This document shows, piece after piece, positions 32,731-56,817 of a DNA stretch of 64,000 nt. The translations under genes were made by a program, and so were the position numbers. Source of the DNA: Lampris incognitus (Eukaryota; Chordata; Actinopteri; Lampriformes; Lampridae); NCBI RefSeq assembly GCF_029633865.1, contig NC_079217.1:59839675-59903674 (forward strand), written 5' to 3'. The notes under the pieces were generated by a model that did not search any database, was not told the origin of the DNA, and saw only the letters and a program-made list of their open reading frames with translations. The first letter of the stretch is position 1, and each line of letters begins with the position of its first letter.

Positions 32731-33714
32731 TTTTCCATAATAGCAATAAACTTAAAGAATGCTATACACTCAGCTCGGGGATTGTTTGAGCAAAGTGTCA
32801 CATTCACAAGCCAGAAGCCGGCCCTTCTAAACCTTTATTTATAGTATTTGGAAATGAAACCAGACAGTACATTAAAACCATAACTCTAACAATAAGAGAG
32901 CTGCAAAAACTGTCTGTTTGTGTTCTTTGTTCAGTGTTTTCACTGAAAACCTCGTCCTGGCTCTGGTGTATGTCTGTACTAATAACGTCTTTGTTTGTAT
33001 GTGAATTTTATTGTCAATAAAGATCTCAAAAACAAACATTGAAACTAAAAAAAAACGACATGCTGGGCGGGAGAGTGTTTTCCTTGTTGTTGTTGTTTTA
33101 ATTCAACATGTACATCACGTTTTCAATGAAATTTGGGAAACCATTGCCATTCAGTTAAGAAAAAAAGTACAAAATTAAATCAAATACAAGCGGGTGTTAC
33201 GAGTGAAGATCTAACGGTCGGTTAGTGTAGAATAAAATGAAACTACCAAATGAAAAGGTATGGTACAAAATACTCAGATATTAAAAGAAGATACTGATAT
33301 TGGGGTTATTTTCCTTCAGTCTTTGCTTTATTGACTTCAGCTGCAGTGAGGGAAACGGCTTTTTAGACCATCAAGAGGAAGGAAGAGGGGGACCCTTTCA
33401 CTGGTTACAATCCAGGGGGCGTGGTCTAGTGGGCGGGGTCTAGTGGGCGGGGTCTATTGGGCGCTCGTTGGTGTCGCTCGTCTTTACCGTCCCATTCATT
33501 CCGGTTAGAAATGCCAGCAGATGTGAGTGATCTTGCCGGAACAGCGCACCCATGTGAATGAACCTGGTCAGCAGATGCAGGTGGAAAAACACGCCACTGT
33601 AGTTCAGGGTGCACGTGTTACCATGGCTACCACATGTTTTCTCTGGCAAACTGCGTGGAAAACGTGCGCGGACGTCAGATATGGCTTCACTGGTTTTGGG
33701 TGGAGAAAGAACAA
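32731..33714. other. unannotated stretch upstream of kctd14
   Basis: AT-rich, with a short triplet of gggcggggtctagt units at 33420-33460. No gene recognised. Confidence 0.45.
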
Positions 33715-33862
33715 GACCAGGTAAAAACCTGGCACAGGGCTGGACCGTGTCTGGTCCGTGTTGGACATCGTGGCCAGTTTGTCACAGGGGTGGTCAGCGG
33801 TGGTGTCCGTCATGTGACTTCCTGGATATCAAACGTTCATCTGCGGTTTTGCTGAAGTGGTC

Positions 33863-33983
33863 TGTATCATTGAGCACGCACACACTTGGTCGCCATTTCT
33901 ATAACTGAACTTTATTTGCAGGCCTCCGCACATACATACAGGCAGTAGCTGTATAGCGCCCCTACAGGCCACTATCGGTATAC
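33863..33983. mobile_element. 121-bp insertion with 4-bp TSD ggtc
   Basis: Starts tgtatcattg and ends cggtatac, flanked by ggtc at 33859-33862 and 33984-33987. The uninterrupted sequence is in segment D copy 1 (aagtggtcccag). A 4-bp duplication suits an LTR-type or other integrase. It has no coding capacity. Confidence 0.6.
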
Positions 33984-34041
33984 GGTCCCAGTAATATTTG
34001 TCGATAAAGTGAATACTGAAGTACATGACCTGGTTAAGCTA

Positions 34042-34170
34042 CACTGCACATTCTAACAAGTTTATGAAACCCATTCCCTTGGGGAAAGTAAGTAAATCAA
34101 CTTATCCCAAGGTAATTGGTTTCACAATTTTATTTTATAAAGTAAACTTAACTCGTTAGAATTGACAGTG
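34042..34170. mobile_element. Tc1/mariner-type MITE, 129 bp
   Basis: Flanked by TA (34040-34041, 34171-34172). The ends cactgcacattctaac and, read inwards from the right, cactgtcaattctaac are inverted repeats. The empty TA site is seen in segment D copy 1. Confidence 0.8.
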
Positions 34171-34262
34171 TACGTTCTGGTAAAAAAAAAAATAACAAGG
34201 TTATAAATGCAGTTGCAAGAGCAATACTTTCCACTCATACCTTGGGACGTTTGATTTGAAAG

Positions 34263-35043
34263 AGAACCTAATTAAAATGTAATTACAACTATTTTCATAC
34301 TTCGTGACGCCCCCCCTCCTCCTCTTTCACCAGTTTCTCTCTGCAGATGTCTCGCTTTTCTCAGCCTCTCTCTGTATTGACAGAGAGGCTGCTGATGACG
34401 GCGTCGTCCGTGACGTCATCAAGCATGGCAAGATCCGTGACCCGACGACCTGCACCTGACGCTGGTCTCAGTGAAGTCAGAAAGCGACGCTCTCCCCCAC
34501 GAGCGCGCCTGGCACGCCGAGGCCCTCTGTAACCTATGTAAACACATCCTTCGCTTCCGTCACTTGCTGCCATCTTGTGGCTTATGACGTGTGTTTGTCT
34601 CGCCCTTTAAGTGGGAGAGTGCTGCTGGCGTGGTGTGTAGCCCCCCCCCACCCCCCATCCACCCCTGTATGTCTGTGTTGTTTATCTGTTGTCTTGTTTC
34701 ACCCCGTTTATTGTAAAGCGACTCTGGGTGTTAGAAAAGCGTTATATGAGTTATTATTATTATTATTAGGCATTGCACGTTGTCCATCTTGGGGGAGAGA
34801 TCCCTCCTCCGTTGCTCGTTTGCAGAGAAAGGGGCCAATGTTGCACCCAACGCACGCGTTATTACGCGTTATTACCCAATTTAGATACGCGCAAATAGCG
34901 CCGGAGCACCGAGACGCTACTTGCTCGGCAGCGCAGGTAGCGGAGCGTCTCGCCCCCCTGCGGCAGCTTTGGGAACTGCGCGGTTTCTTCTCGTCTTGTT
35001 TGTGAAGGTTTAGCGACCGCAAGAGCCGCGCAGTCTTTTAAGG
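34263..35043. other. stretch with LINE/retroposon tail, no gene
   Basis: Contains a small hairpin around cagcctctctctg (34365-34395). At 34712-34832 there is a retroposon 3' tail (aaagcgactctgggtg, then (tta)n, then cttgggggagagatccctcc) related to 9821-10033. Confidence 0.5.
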
Positions 35044-35649
35044 CAGTGGTTCTCCACCTTTTTTGGGGTCCTGGACCCCCTGCGTATTTTTGATCTACCC
35101 TGAGGACCCCTCCACCTGATCATGGGGGAGGGGGGTTGCAATTTGATAGAAACAGTAGAAACTGCATTTCTAATTGCATCATAGCATTTATTCACTCTTT
35201 GGGGCAAAAATAAGAGCTTTCAGTTGTAACTTAGATATAGTTAACACAACAGAATTCTTATGCAGTAACTTTCAGATATATGTAACGAAACAGAATATGT
35301 ATTCAGTAACTTTCAGATATATGTAACGAAACAGAATATGTATTCAGTAACTTTCAGATATATGTAACAAAACAGCATTTTTATGCAGTAACCTTTAACA
35401 ATGCAAACGGGAGCGAGATCTCTTATTAAAATACAATAAATTACACTTGTGAAACCGATGTAATTAGAGAAAAAGGTCGTTACCCTTTATAGTTTAGGTA
35501 GATAAAGGTCTGTCACGTTTGAGTAAAATAATCCTATTTCTATAAATGTCATAGGATCTTTTTTTTTTAAGATATTTTATTTTCACGGACCCCTTGCAAT
35601 TACACCACGGACCACTAGGGGTCCGCGGACCCCCGGTTGAGAAACACTG
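35044..35649. mobile_element. non-autonomous hAT element, 606 bp
   Basis: The ends cagtggttctccacc and ggttgagaaacactg are inverted repeats, typical of fish hAT elements. The flanking 8-mers ttttaagg and ctttaagt agree at six positions. The interior has a threefold tandem unit around ttcagatatatgtaac (35270-35375). No transposase remains. Confidence 0.75.
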
Positions 35650-36131
35650 CTTTAAGTGGATCCGCCAGTGAGGGTTTTGTCGGGGCGGTTGTTATTTGGG
35701 GTGCTTTAACTGTGCTCCCAAGTCTCGCCTCTATGGTCAATAGGGAGACTCCCACTTCCGTTTACCGGTGACGTCGTTGGTCACCTGATCCAGCGGCCCA
35801 ATCGTGGGAAAGGGATCGCCTAGTGCCGTAAATGAACCCCACTGCTGAAAAGCTTCTCTTTAACAAAACAATACTTCATTCAAGTCTAGTTTTAATCAAA
35901 CGAAGATAAATTTAAAAAAAAAGCTGCACCCTAAGAAGCATTTGAAACACTGTAGAGATGACAGATTTGACAGTCACCTCCATTAATAAAGTTGCTCTTT
36001 TCACGCAGCAAACACATTAGCCAAGAGTCAATTCCAGCAGATCAAACATGCTGTGAAACACAAGATAACCCTGCTTTCAGAGGATTTATCTGTCAAGATA
36101 AAGACAAGCACGATAACACAATGGTCCCACA

Positions 36132-36404
36132 CAGGGGCGATTCTAGGATCAGAGCTTTAGGGGTGCTGAGCACCTAGAGTGCTGGCCGGCCAGGCAAGAT
36201 ACATTTGGGGGGGTGGATCAAACCATTTTCGAAGCATGGGGGGGTGCTGTATTTTTGTTGTTAAAATATTACGTTTAAACCATATACTGGATATGGTTTT
36301 GACATTTCTTCAGCTTATTAAACATGGACATACAGCAAAAATAAAAAATCTCTTCAATTTAGGGGTGCTGCAGCACCCCCAAAAATGGGCTAGAAACGCC
36401 TATG
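36132..36404. mobile_element. hAT MITE, 273 bp, perfect TSD
   Basis: Flanked by gtcccaca (36124-36131 and 36405-36412). The ends are caggggcgattctagg and ctagaaacgcctatg. The interior has two inverted aggggtgctg motifs. It has no coding capacity. Confidence 0.85.
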
Positions 36405-36412
36405 GTCCCACA

Positions 36413-36970
36413 TATCCATACAACAGCGAGCCCTACGATGATGTGGAATATGGACAGAGTGTGGAGAACACTGCAGCTCCATCTAGAAGAATGACCAGAA
36501 CACGCAAGTGTATTTTCCAGATTTTATTGTTTTTGTACACAAAAAACAGAGGGTCTTGCTTCCATCTGGGGGGGGATGGTGAACACCTGCAAAAAAACCC
36601 CATAGCTAATTAGTTTACTTTCAGCAAATCTCAATCCGTCTTATCGTCTAATATTACACATGCAACAGCATTAAATCCACTCACGGGGCTTCATTCATAA
36701 AAAGGTGTAAAAGACATTGTAATGGGATATCACATCCAGGCTAAAGTTGATTTGTAAGCTGATTTTGATTACAAAAATCTGGTATTTTCTGTATTTTAGA
36801 ATAATCCTAAATTCAATTTCATCAAACAGGACACGAATGCCATTAGATAGAAGTTTGTCCTCTCTCTCTAGTATGATTGTTCTTGGGACTGCCGTTTGTT
36901 TGTCCATTAGATAACTACACCTCCAGAATAGCTGACCATTTAGACCCATTTGAAGCTGTGGTCGCTACAA
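36413..36970. other. unannotated stretch
   Basis: No gene or repeat recognised. Confidence 0.45.
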
Positions 36971-37121
36971 CCCTTCTCAGACAAATGCCTCTATGTCTTC
37001 AACTGAAAAGGACACTCTGCTCTGAGGAACTGGACCTGAACCACAGAACGTGGACAAACCCAGAAACCCCTCAGAACCAGACAGTCCTGTTCCGACTCGT
37101 CATCGTATCATCACTGAAGGG
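36971..37121 (-). ncRNA. snord15: snord15 (U15) box C/D snoRNA, copy outside rps3
   Basis: The minus strand starts cccttcagtgatgatacgat with box C (gtgatga), contains gacgagtc, and ends in the conserved gaggcatttgtctgagaagg with box D (ctga). The termini pair as cccttc/gaaggg. U15 guides 2'-O-methylation of 28S rRNA in the nucleolus and is normally processed from RPS3 introns. This copy is about 1.2 kb beyond the rps3 stop codon, so its host transcript is unclear. The antisense element and both boxes are the same as in the intronic copies, so nothing marks it as decayed. Confidence 0.85.
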
Positions 37122-38304
37122 AGGACAATTCACCCACTGAACAAACATTGGCTTCACCCTCAGAGTAAATAAGACGCCTTGCTCCAACTGAGGTCAGTTT
37201 CTAGACTTTACATTTACATACTTCAAATGTCTCTTGAGATTTCTTGTCAAACATTTTTAGACAGCCTTTTAACGTCATGTAACTTTGCCCATCAGTGCCT
37301 AATTTAATTTCTCTTTGCTCCCACAATACTGCAGGATTTCTATCCCGTCGGGTATCTAATCATCTTACCAGGGAGTTTTTAGACTGAACACAACAGATGA
37401 AATGTTACCAGGCACAACAGAAAACTAGCAGAAATGGAGATCTGGACGGACTGGATTACACCAGTTCCATTTCAATCATATTAGCTTTTCATGTCTGCCA
37501 TTTTATTTCTAACCAACCAAATTGTTTAAACTGTCCTAAGTACCTGGTAACACTGCCACCGGATCTACCTTAAAGGTAATCTGGGCACGGGGCCCAAATG
37601 CAAAAGGGCTCTCCGCAATGGAAGGAAGAAAAAAATGAATGCATTTTTTTTTATGTCAGGCTCCACACAAATTTGATATTGATAATTATCCAATCAGAAG
37701 GAAATAAAATTTGTTTCCATGAAAATTAAGTCTAATGATTTGATTGTTTTATTGGTGAGATGTCTGTGCAAGTGCTGACTGGCGAGCAAGCGGCAATGCA
37801 CTGTATAGATTGGCTGATGGTCAAGGTGGGTGGCATAGTGAGCAGGTGGCTTACACAGCAGATTCAAGATCAGTTTTTCTTAAACTGTGTCAAGGTTAAA
37901 AACGGGGATACATTTTTACCAACCCCACTATCAAACTTGTATCAGTGAGAAGTGTGTGGGAAAACTGCCAAGCAGCAGAAATTAATCAATGACAACTACT
38001 AAAATGGAGCAGTTGTGAATGCCCTATATATGGGACCTGTGATAGGCTCCAGCATCCCATGACCCCAGCTGGGATAAGCGGCTTGGATAATGGCTATATA
38101 TATATATATATATATATATCCCTCACATACTTATTTTATTTTTATTTCATTTAAGACAGTATTTTTCTTGCACTTGCACCAACAACACCAAGCTAAATTC
38201 CTAGTGCATGTAATACACATGGCAATAAAAGAATTTCTGATTCTGACGACTGGCATATGTGGTTAAAACACACAAGACTGTACCAACAGGAAGCCTCACC
38301 CTTG
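37122..38304. other. rps3 downstream region
   Basis: Contains a LINE-tail fragment at about 38040-38100 followed by (TA)n, and a minus-strand retroposon 3' end at 38128-38240 matching 893-1012. The latter supplies AATAAA hexamers on minus near 38135-38146 that could serve rps3 polyadenylation. The true 3' UTR end is not resolved. Confidence 0.4.
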
Positions 38305-46397
<8,093 letters not shown>

Positions 46398-46417
46398 CTT
46401 CCAATAGGCCGTACACA

Positions 46418-46454
46418 GGAAAGGACGTTGCCTGGTTCCGGAAATGTATTTATA
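46418..46454 (-). promoter_or_regulatory. rps3: rps3 core promoter: TATA box and TOP start
   Basis: The minus strand has TATAAA at 46454-46449. About 30 bases on is the pyrimidine tract cctttcc at 46424-46418. Such a tract at the cap is the 5' TOP element that couples translation of ribosomal-protein mRNAs to mTOR/LARP1 signalling. The start site is inferred. Confidence 0.65.
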
Positions 46455-46659
46455 GGGCTAGGTACTACTTCCGGTATGCCGGCGTTCAGGCTGCTCACGG
46501 TACTTGCAGTTATGAGAGACGTTGTACTTTATTATTTTTTTTTGCACCAAATGGAGAGTCTGAAATCTGGTGTGTGGTGTGTGTCTGTGTGAGAGTCTAT
46601 AAACGGCCAAACTAAAGCACTTGGGGCCTTGATTCTTTTTGGAGGTTATTGGGGATGAT

Positions 46660-47182
46660 CGGGGGCACCTATAAAAAATAGCAGAAAATTAAAATTATGC
46701 ATAATTATGCATAAATATGCAAAATATGCATTTTTCTAAAAATGGCTAAAAACCCACTTTTCTCGGCATTTCAGATGATTCTGAGCATCTTTGATTTTTT
46801 TCACCTATATAAAAAAACATTTTCTGGGACTTAGAAATGTTTATGCATTATGCAAAATAAGTGCATTTTTGCAAAAATGCACTTATGATCCTCATTTTTT
46901 TTTGGAGGTGGTAGGTATTGTTCCAGAGAGGACCAGAAAAATAGCAGAAAATTAAAATAATTATAATAATTATGCATAATTATGCAAAATATGCATTTTC
47001 TAAAAATGGCTAAAAAAACACTTTTCGCGGTATTTCAGATGATTCTGAGTATTTGGGGGGAGGGAGTTGGAGTGGGGGGGGGGTTTAGGGGCAGGGGGAA
47101 GGCGGTTAGCTGGCAGGATGAAGACGAGGGAGATTTAGACGGGTGGATGACCAAACCGCCACATTGTAGCGGGGTTCTTCTA
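46660..47182 (-). repeat. dispersed AT-rich repeat R1, copy 2
   Basis: Inverted relative to copies 1 and 3. It begins at the right with tagaagaaccccgctac and lacks the far (CA)n end. It lies between rps3 and aamdc. Confidence 0.75.
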
Positions 47183-49074
47183 GTAAATGGTTATATAAAT
47201 GAAAATAACTCAGCAGACCACCATCAACAAAGCCCCTTTCGGAGATATCGTTCAATCTGATACCGGAAGCAATGCAGTATGAATGGTTTTAAAATACTGG
47301 GGGTATCTATACTTTTAATGATATTTGACTGTGGTGTATTCTTATTGCTTGTTTTTATTGATTATTTTATAGATTTTTTATATATATATATTATTGTAAA
47401 TAAAGTTCGTTTACAAATAATTCACCAGCAAATAAAATGGCTGATATGTCTGGTAAGCATTACCAGCATGGTTGCCTATAATGCAATATTTTTTTTTTAT
47501 AATTTTGTACTGGACAATCTGCTGGACAGTGTGTTTAGTCACCTTTGGGAAATGTGAAGTGCAGCTCGTGGTCTTTTAGAGAAGAATAGAAAACCAACTC
47601 ACATCCGCAACTGAAGACCGTCTTCTTTGTTTTACTTGCTGTCAGTTGTGATGAGATAATGGTGTTTCAGCCAAGTCCATCCAACTTCCCCTCTGCTCTG
47701 GCTAAGCATTTAGACAGGAACTATTAAACTGAGCAACTACAAATCGTTCATGATTTGGATGTTTGGGCATCTCTTATCTCAAACATGCTAGCAACTGTTG
47801 TGTTGTAGTGTTGTTACTCTGTTAAGTACACCGAGAGCCACGAAACGAGTCAAATTCCACGTGGCCAATAAATCTGATTCTGATTCTGAATAAAAATGAT
47901 ATAAGAGGACTCTCCTTGCGTGTAAGTCTTCAGGATTGGAGGTTCACTTGGAGGTGTTTAAAGTAAAAACAATAGCAAATTTATTTTGATGACAAAAACA
48001 ACCTAAGAACCAATTCTTTCTGTGATTGTTTATTTTATGAAGCAAAAGCACTCTAATTATTTCATCATCATCTTGTAATTCCCCTTGTAATCGACAAACG
48101 ACAGTCAGGTACTGATTTTTCAACAGGGTTTTGAACTGGTAGGGATCCTGAAAACACCATTTCCAATAAAGGGGCAACTGTAACAGAAGGGAACCCCTTT
48201 ATACGATGCATTTGAAATTCATATTTAACTTGAAGTATTGTTGAACAGTTCATAAACTGGAATGCTAATAATTGCAACTGATTGAGATTGTAAATCACCA
48301 TTCATCTCGTCTAACAGTGCACTGCATTTATGATTTATTGATTTTGATGCCTCTGATTTCTGACAAACCTTATTTCTGATATTAAACCAACCACACGAAG
48401 GCCTCAAAGAGTGCTTGTCAAGACAGATTAATTAGCCCAGGCTGAGGTACTGGACATGTACAACCGCCATTTGTAACCCAGTTGGGAAGTGGGGCTGAGT
48501 GGGCTCTGGAGCAGAGCAACAAAACGTCTCCCCATTATATGAAGCAAAGGCTAAAATCCCAGATGTGTTCATGACAGTATGTGACTGAGGTGTATCAACC
48601 TCATTTAAGCTTAAATGGAAATTATGAAATGTACTAAGATGGTGCTATTTCCTGTTTTTGTGATCTTTTGTGACCGTGTGCAACTATTCAAATGGCACTG
48701 TGGGGACCAATTAGCACACCGGTCAAAGACCAACTGTGGTCTTGTGTTTGTTTGTTAATAAAACTTCAGATATCCGAGTGCTGATTTCCATTAAAATCAT
48801 CGACTTTGTTCTCCTGCACGGATAAAGAGGGGGAAGTGCGTGTCACCATTTCTTGAATGTGCAAAAATCTGCTAGCCAAGGTTGGGAAAAAGTTAGCCAC
48901 AGGTGGCACATCGGCTGAGGCAACATGGTCTGGATTTAAGGCATGCGCTTTACACTATTGGTGCTCAGCCAGTTACTGTATAGCAAAACAAAGTCTGTAG
49001 CCTGCACACACACACACACACTCTCTGCAGGTGGTTTTCCTGGAGTCAGACTATGAGTCGTGGCAGTGATGTCA
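47183..49074. other. unannotated stretch downstream of aamdc
   Basis: AT-rich. A retroposon-like tail (gccaataaatctgattctga) is at 47860-47890 and a short (CA)n at 49003-49020. No gene recognised. Confidence 0.5.
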
Positions 49075-53729
<4,655 letters not shown>

Positions 53730-54301
53730 AAGATTAGAAGAACCCCGCTACAATGTAGCGGTTTGGTTATCCACCCGTCTAAATCTTCCTCCTCTTCATC
53801 CTGCCAGCTAACCGCCCCCCCCCCACTCCAACTCCCTCCCCCCAAATGCTCGGAATCATCTGAAATGCCGAGAAAAGTGGTTTTCTAGCCATTTTTAGAA
53901 AATGCATATTTTGCATAATTATGCATAATTATTTTAATTTTCTGCTATTTTTCTGGTCCTCTCTGGAACAATACCTACCACCTCCAAAAAAAAGAGGATC
54001 ATAAGTGCATTTTTGCAAAAATGCATTTATTTTGCATAATGCCAAAACATTTCTAAGTCCCAGAAATTTTTTTTTATATAGGTGAAAAAAAATCAAAGAT
54101 GCTCAGAATCATCTGAAATGCCGAGAAACGTGGTTTTTAGCCATTTTTAGAAACATGCATATTTTGCATCTTTATGCATAATTATGCATAATTTTAATTT
54201 TCTGGGATTTTTTCTCCTACTCTCTGAGACAATACCTACCACCTCCAAAAAGAATTAGGATCATAAGTGCTTTAGTTTTCGGTCCCGCTATCCACACTAA
54301 C

Positions 54302-54386
<85 letters not shown>

Positions 54387-54427
54387 CACCACACACACAC
54401 ACATTACGAAAATATACGAGTAGATAT
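53730..54427 (+). repeat. dispersed AT-rich repeat R1, copy 3
   Basis: Same organisation as copy 1: a tagaagaaccccgctac start, two internal direct repeats, then a long (CA)n at 54305-54395 and the gagtagat end. Confidence 0.8.
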
Positions 54428-54429
54428 AG

Positions 54430-54830
54430 GTCAACACAACAACAAAGAAATACAACACAGGACAGCAGCACAAAAATATAGCTAAAAACAGCAGTTCACA
54501 AGTTCACAATGATTAAAACCTATACAGACATTTGTTGCAGTGTTTCCAGAAACAAGAGGAGGACCTCGTGTCACTTTGTGTAGGCTCAGTTAACAGTATC
54601 ATGATTACATTCTTGGAATCAATTAATCGAGAGATAAATTTGTACATAAAATGTCCCAACACAGCATGAAAAGGGGGAACATAACTAGTCGCCAACACAT
54701 GACTTGCACTTGTCCATCTTGGAAGCTTGAGCAAGATTCTGAACACATCATTACGTGCTCCCTGCAGCTTTTCCATTGTTGCTTGGCTATAACTGCACCA
54801 CAAGGGGGCAGTATAGAGTGGAGTACAGTA
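54430..54830 (-). pseudogene. LINE reverse-transcriptase C-terminal remnant
   Basis: Minus-strand translation FRILLKLPRWTSASHV, FHAVLGHFMYKFISRLIDS and SSCFWKHCNKCLYRF has the pattern of the region after the RT in CR1/L2/Rex-type LINEs. Only this part and some 3' UTR remain. Confidence 0.6.
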
Positions 54831-55129
54831 GGCCCTAAAAAGAGCAGTTTTAATTTATATCCTAGCTTTTAATCCAGTAATGAACCAACCAACCAATCAA
54901 GCAATCCTCGAGAAAGCGGAAAGATTTATTCTTCTTCTAGTGTTTTATTAAAGACGGTTGGCGTAAAGGATTATGGTGCATTGCCGCCACCTAGAGTACA
55001 TAACAAGTACTGTTGCACATAGCTGTGCTTTCTTTACCACTTTATGAATAACATTAATTCGCGTGTTAGCTAAGTTCTTTTCTTTTTCACGAAGTGTGAA
55101 GATGGGTCTGGCTATGCGAGACTAGATTA

Positions 55130-56000
55130 ACTTTTTCAAGAATAAAAATAATAATAATTTTATTTATATAGCACTTTTCTAAAACAATGCCACAAAGTGA
55201 TTCACAAAAAAAAATAAAACCTAAACAATAATTGTTGCTATTACACTGAAGAACTATTTAACAAAAAATATTAATTCAGAGAATGGTTTGTCAGTCATCC
55301 ACTTTAACAGCAGAGGTCTATATGCAAACTTTCAGAACATAAAAGAACATTTAAATCTATTCAAGAAACCGTTCAGTATCATAGCGATACCCGAGACCTG
55401 GCTCAACAATGAAAAAGAGGTGGGTTTTGAGATGGATGGATATGACTGAAATTACAAGAACAAGAGAGGAGGCGGTGTGGCTCTTTGAGTAGACAGAAAC
55501 CTCAATTATAAGGTAGTACAAAACATGTCTACAACTATTGATGACGTAATGGAATTCATTACCATTGAAATTTATATGGAAAAAAATGAAAAATGTAATT
55601 GTTAGTTGTGTGTACAGAGCACCTGGATCCAGCATTGAAATATTCAAGGCAAGGGTGGAAGAAATGTGTGCTCGGGTCAGATCAGAGGGTTGTGTTTATT
55701 TGTGGGGATTTTGATATAGATTTGCTGAATCCCGGCGATCTCAAAACCCAGCAGAATGACGTCACACTGTGTCGCTCTAATAGACAGTATGTTCTCAAAT
55801 GATATGGACAACAATATAGTGAGTGGGCTGATAACGACATTTGCCAGTTTTTGTTAGCCATGGCTGTGGTTATGTGAAGGCTGATGAAGACAATGTGATG
55901 AAATACAGGACAGCGAGGACGGAGGAAGCCATGGGTGCCTTTAGAAATGAATTATTAGAACAAAATTGGGAATAAAAGTATATGAGGAAAATGACATTGA
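55130..56000 (+). pseudogene. LINE endonuclease remnant (CR1/L2-like)
   Basis: Read in several frames the plus strand gives FSIIAIPETWLN, NKRGGGVAL and VFICGDFDIDLLN, which are AP-endonuclease blocks of CR1/L2/Rex1-type LINEs. Premature stops and frame changes occur throughout, so the copy is old. A (aat)n/tttatttatatagcac segment at 55142-55170 belongs to a separate reversed tail. Confidence 0.65.
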
Positions 56001-56017
56001 GACAAAGCCTATAATAT

Positions 56018-56160
56018 TGTAGCGAATTCGGGGGACAACGCAACCACCGGAACTGCCGCGGCCGGGAAGCGAACCCGTGTCGCCCGCACCGCAGGAGGCA
56101 TCGCTAACCGCTCGACTAAAGGGTCAGATTCCCGAGAAAGCGGCCAGCGTGTCTTCTTAT
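56018..56160 (-). mobile_element. solo LTR of TRIM-C family, truncated
   Basis: Starts tgtagcgaattcggggg on plus and runs through the tRNA-like core to cgtgtcttcttatcc. The last bases of the unit are missing. Confidence 0.75.
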
Positions 56161-56333
56161 CCAAAAACTGCCCAATTAAACAAAACATGAAGCAAAACTA
56201 TGAGGATGGACCGGGGATTACAAAGGGACTGCAAACACCTGTAAAAACAGTATGCTCTTTGTAGACAGTTCCTAAAATGTAGAACAGTAGAGGCGGAAAA
56301 TAAATACAAAAGAAATAAAAAATAAGTTAATTT

Positions 56334-56758
56334 GGGCGTCCGGGTGGCGTAGCGGTCTATTCTGTTGCCTACCAACACGGGGATCGCCGGTTCGAATCCC
56401 CGTGTTATCTCCAGCTTGGTCGGGCGTCCCTACAGACACAACTGGCCGTGTCTATGGGTGGGAAGCCGGGTGTGGGTATGTGCCCTGGTCGCTGCACTAG
56501 CGCCTCCTCTGGTCGGTCAGGGCGCCTGTTTGGGTGGGGGGACTGAAGGGAATAGCGTGATCCTCCCACGTGCCACGTCCCCCTGGTGAAACTCCTCACT
56601 GTCAGGTGAAAATAAAGGGCTGGCAACTCCACATGTATCGGAGGAGACATGTGGTAGTCTGCAGCCCTCGACAGATCGACAGAGGTGGTGGAGCAGCGAC
56701 CGGGACAGCTCGGAAAAATAGGGCAATTGGCCAAGTACAATTGGGAGAAAAAGGGTGA
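56334..56758 (+). mobile_element. tRNA-derived SINE, family S1, full length
   Basis: The head gggcgtccgggtggcgtagc and ggttcgaatccccgtg form tRNA-like A and B boxes. The body follows with gtcgggcgtccctacagac and gctgcactagcgcctcctct. The tail ends ggccaagtacaattgggaga. At least five shorter relatives lie in the window (25735, 26769, 28898, 30114, 39534). Confidence 0.85.
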
Positions 56759-56817
56759 ACGCCCCCCCCCCCCCAAAAAATTTACATTTATGACGGCCTG
56801 GGGCCCATATACATATA

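Larger units (their letters stand above)
33715..34262. repeat. duplicated segment D, copy 2
   Basis: Direct repeat of 30755-31038, enlarged by two insertions (33863-33983 and 34042-34170). Copy 1 preserves both empty sites. Confidence 0.8.

Noticed and set aside
36179-36613. 144-codon plus-strand ORF
   Set aside because: Runs across the borders of the hAT MITE at 36132-36404 and has no protein features.
48225-48407. Small minus-strand ORF as a gene
   Set aside because: No similarity, context or splice structure; length is within chance expectation.
56334-56420. Possible tRNA gene at the SINE head
   Set aside because: The tRNA-like part is diverged, continues into a SINE body and recurs in several copies.
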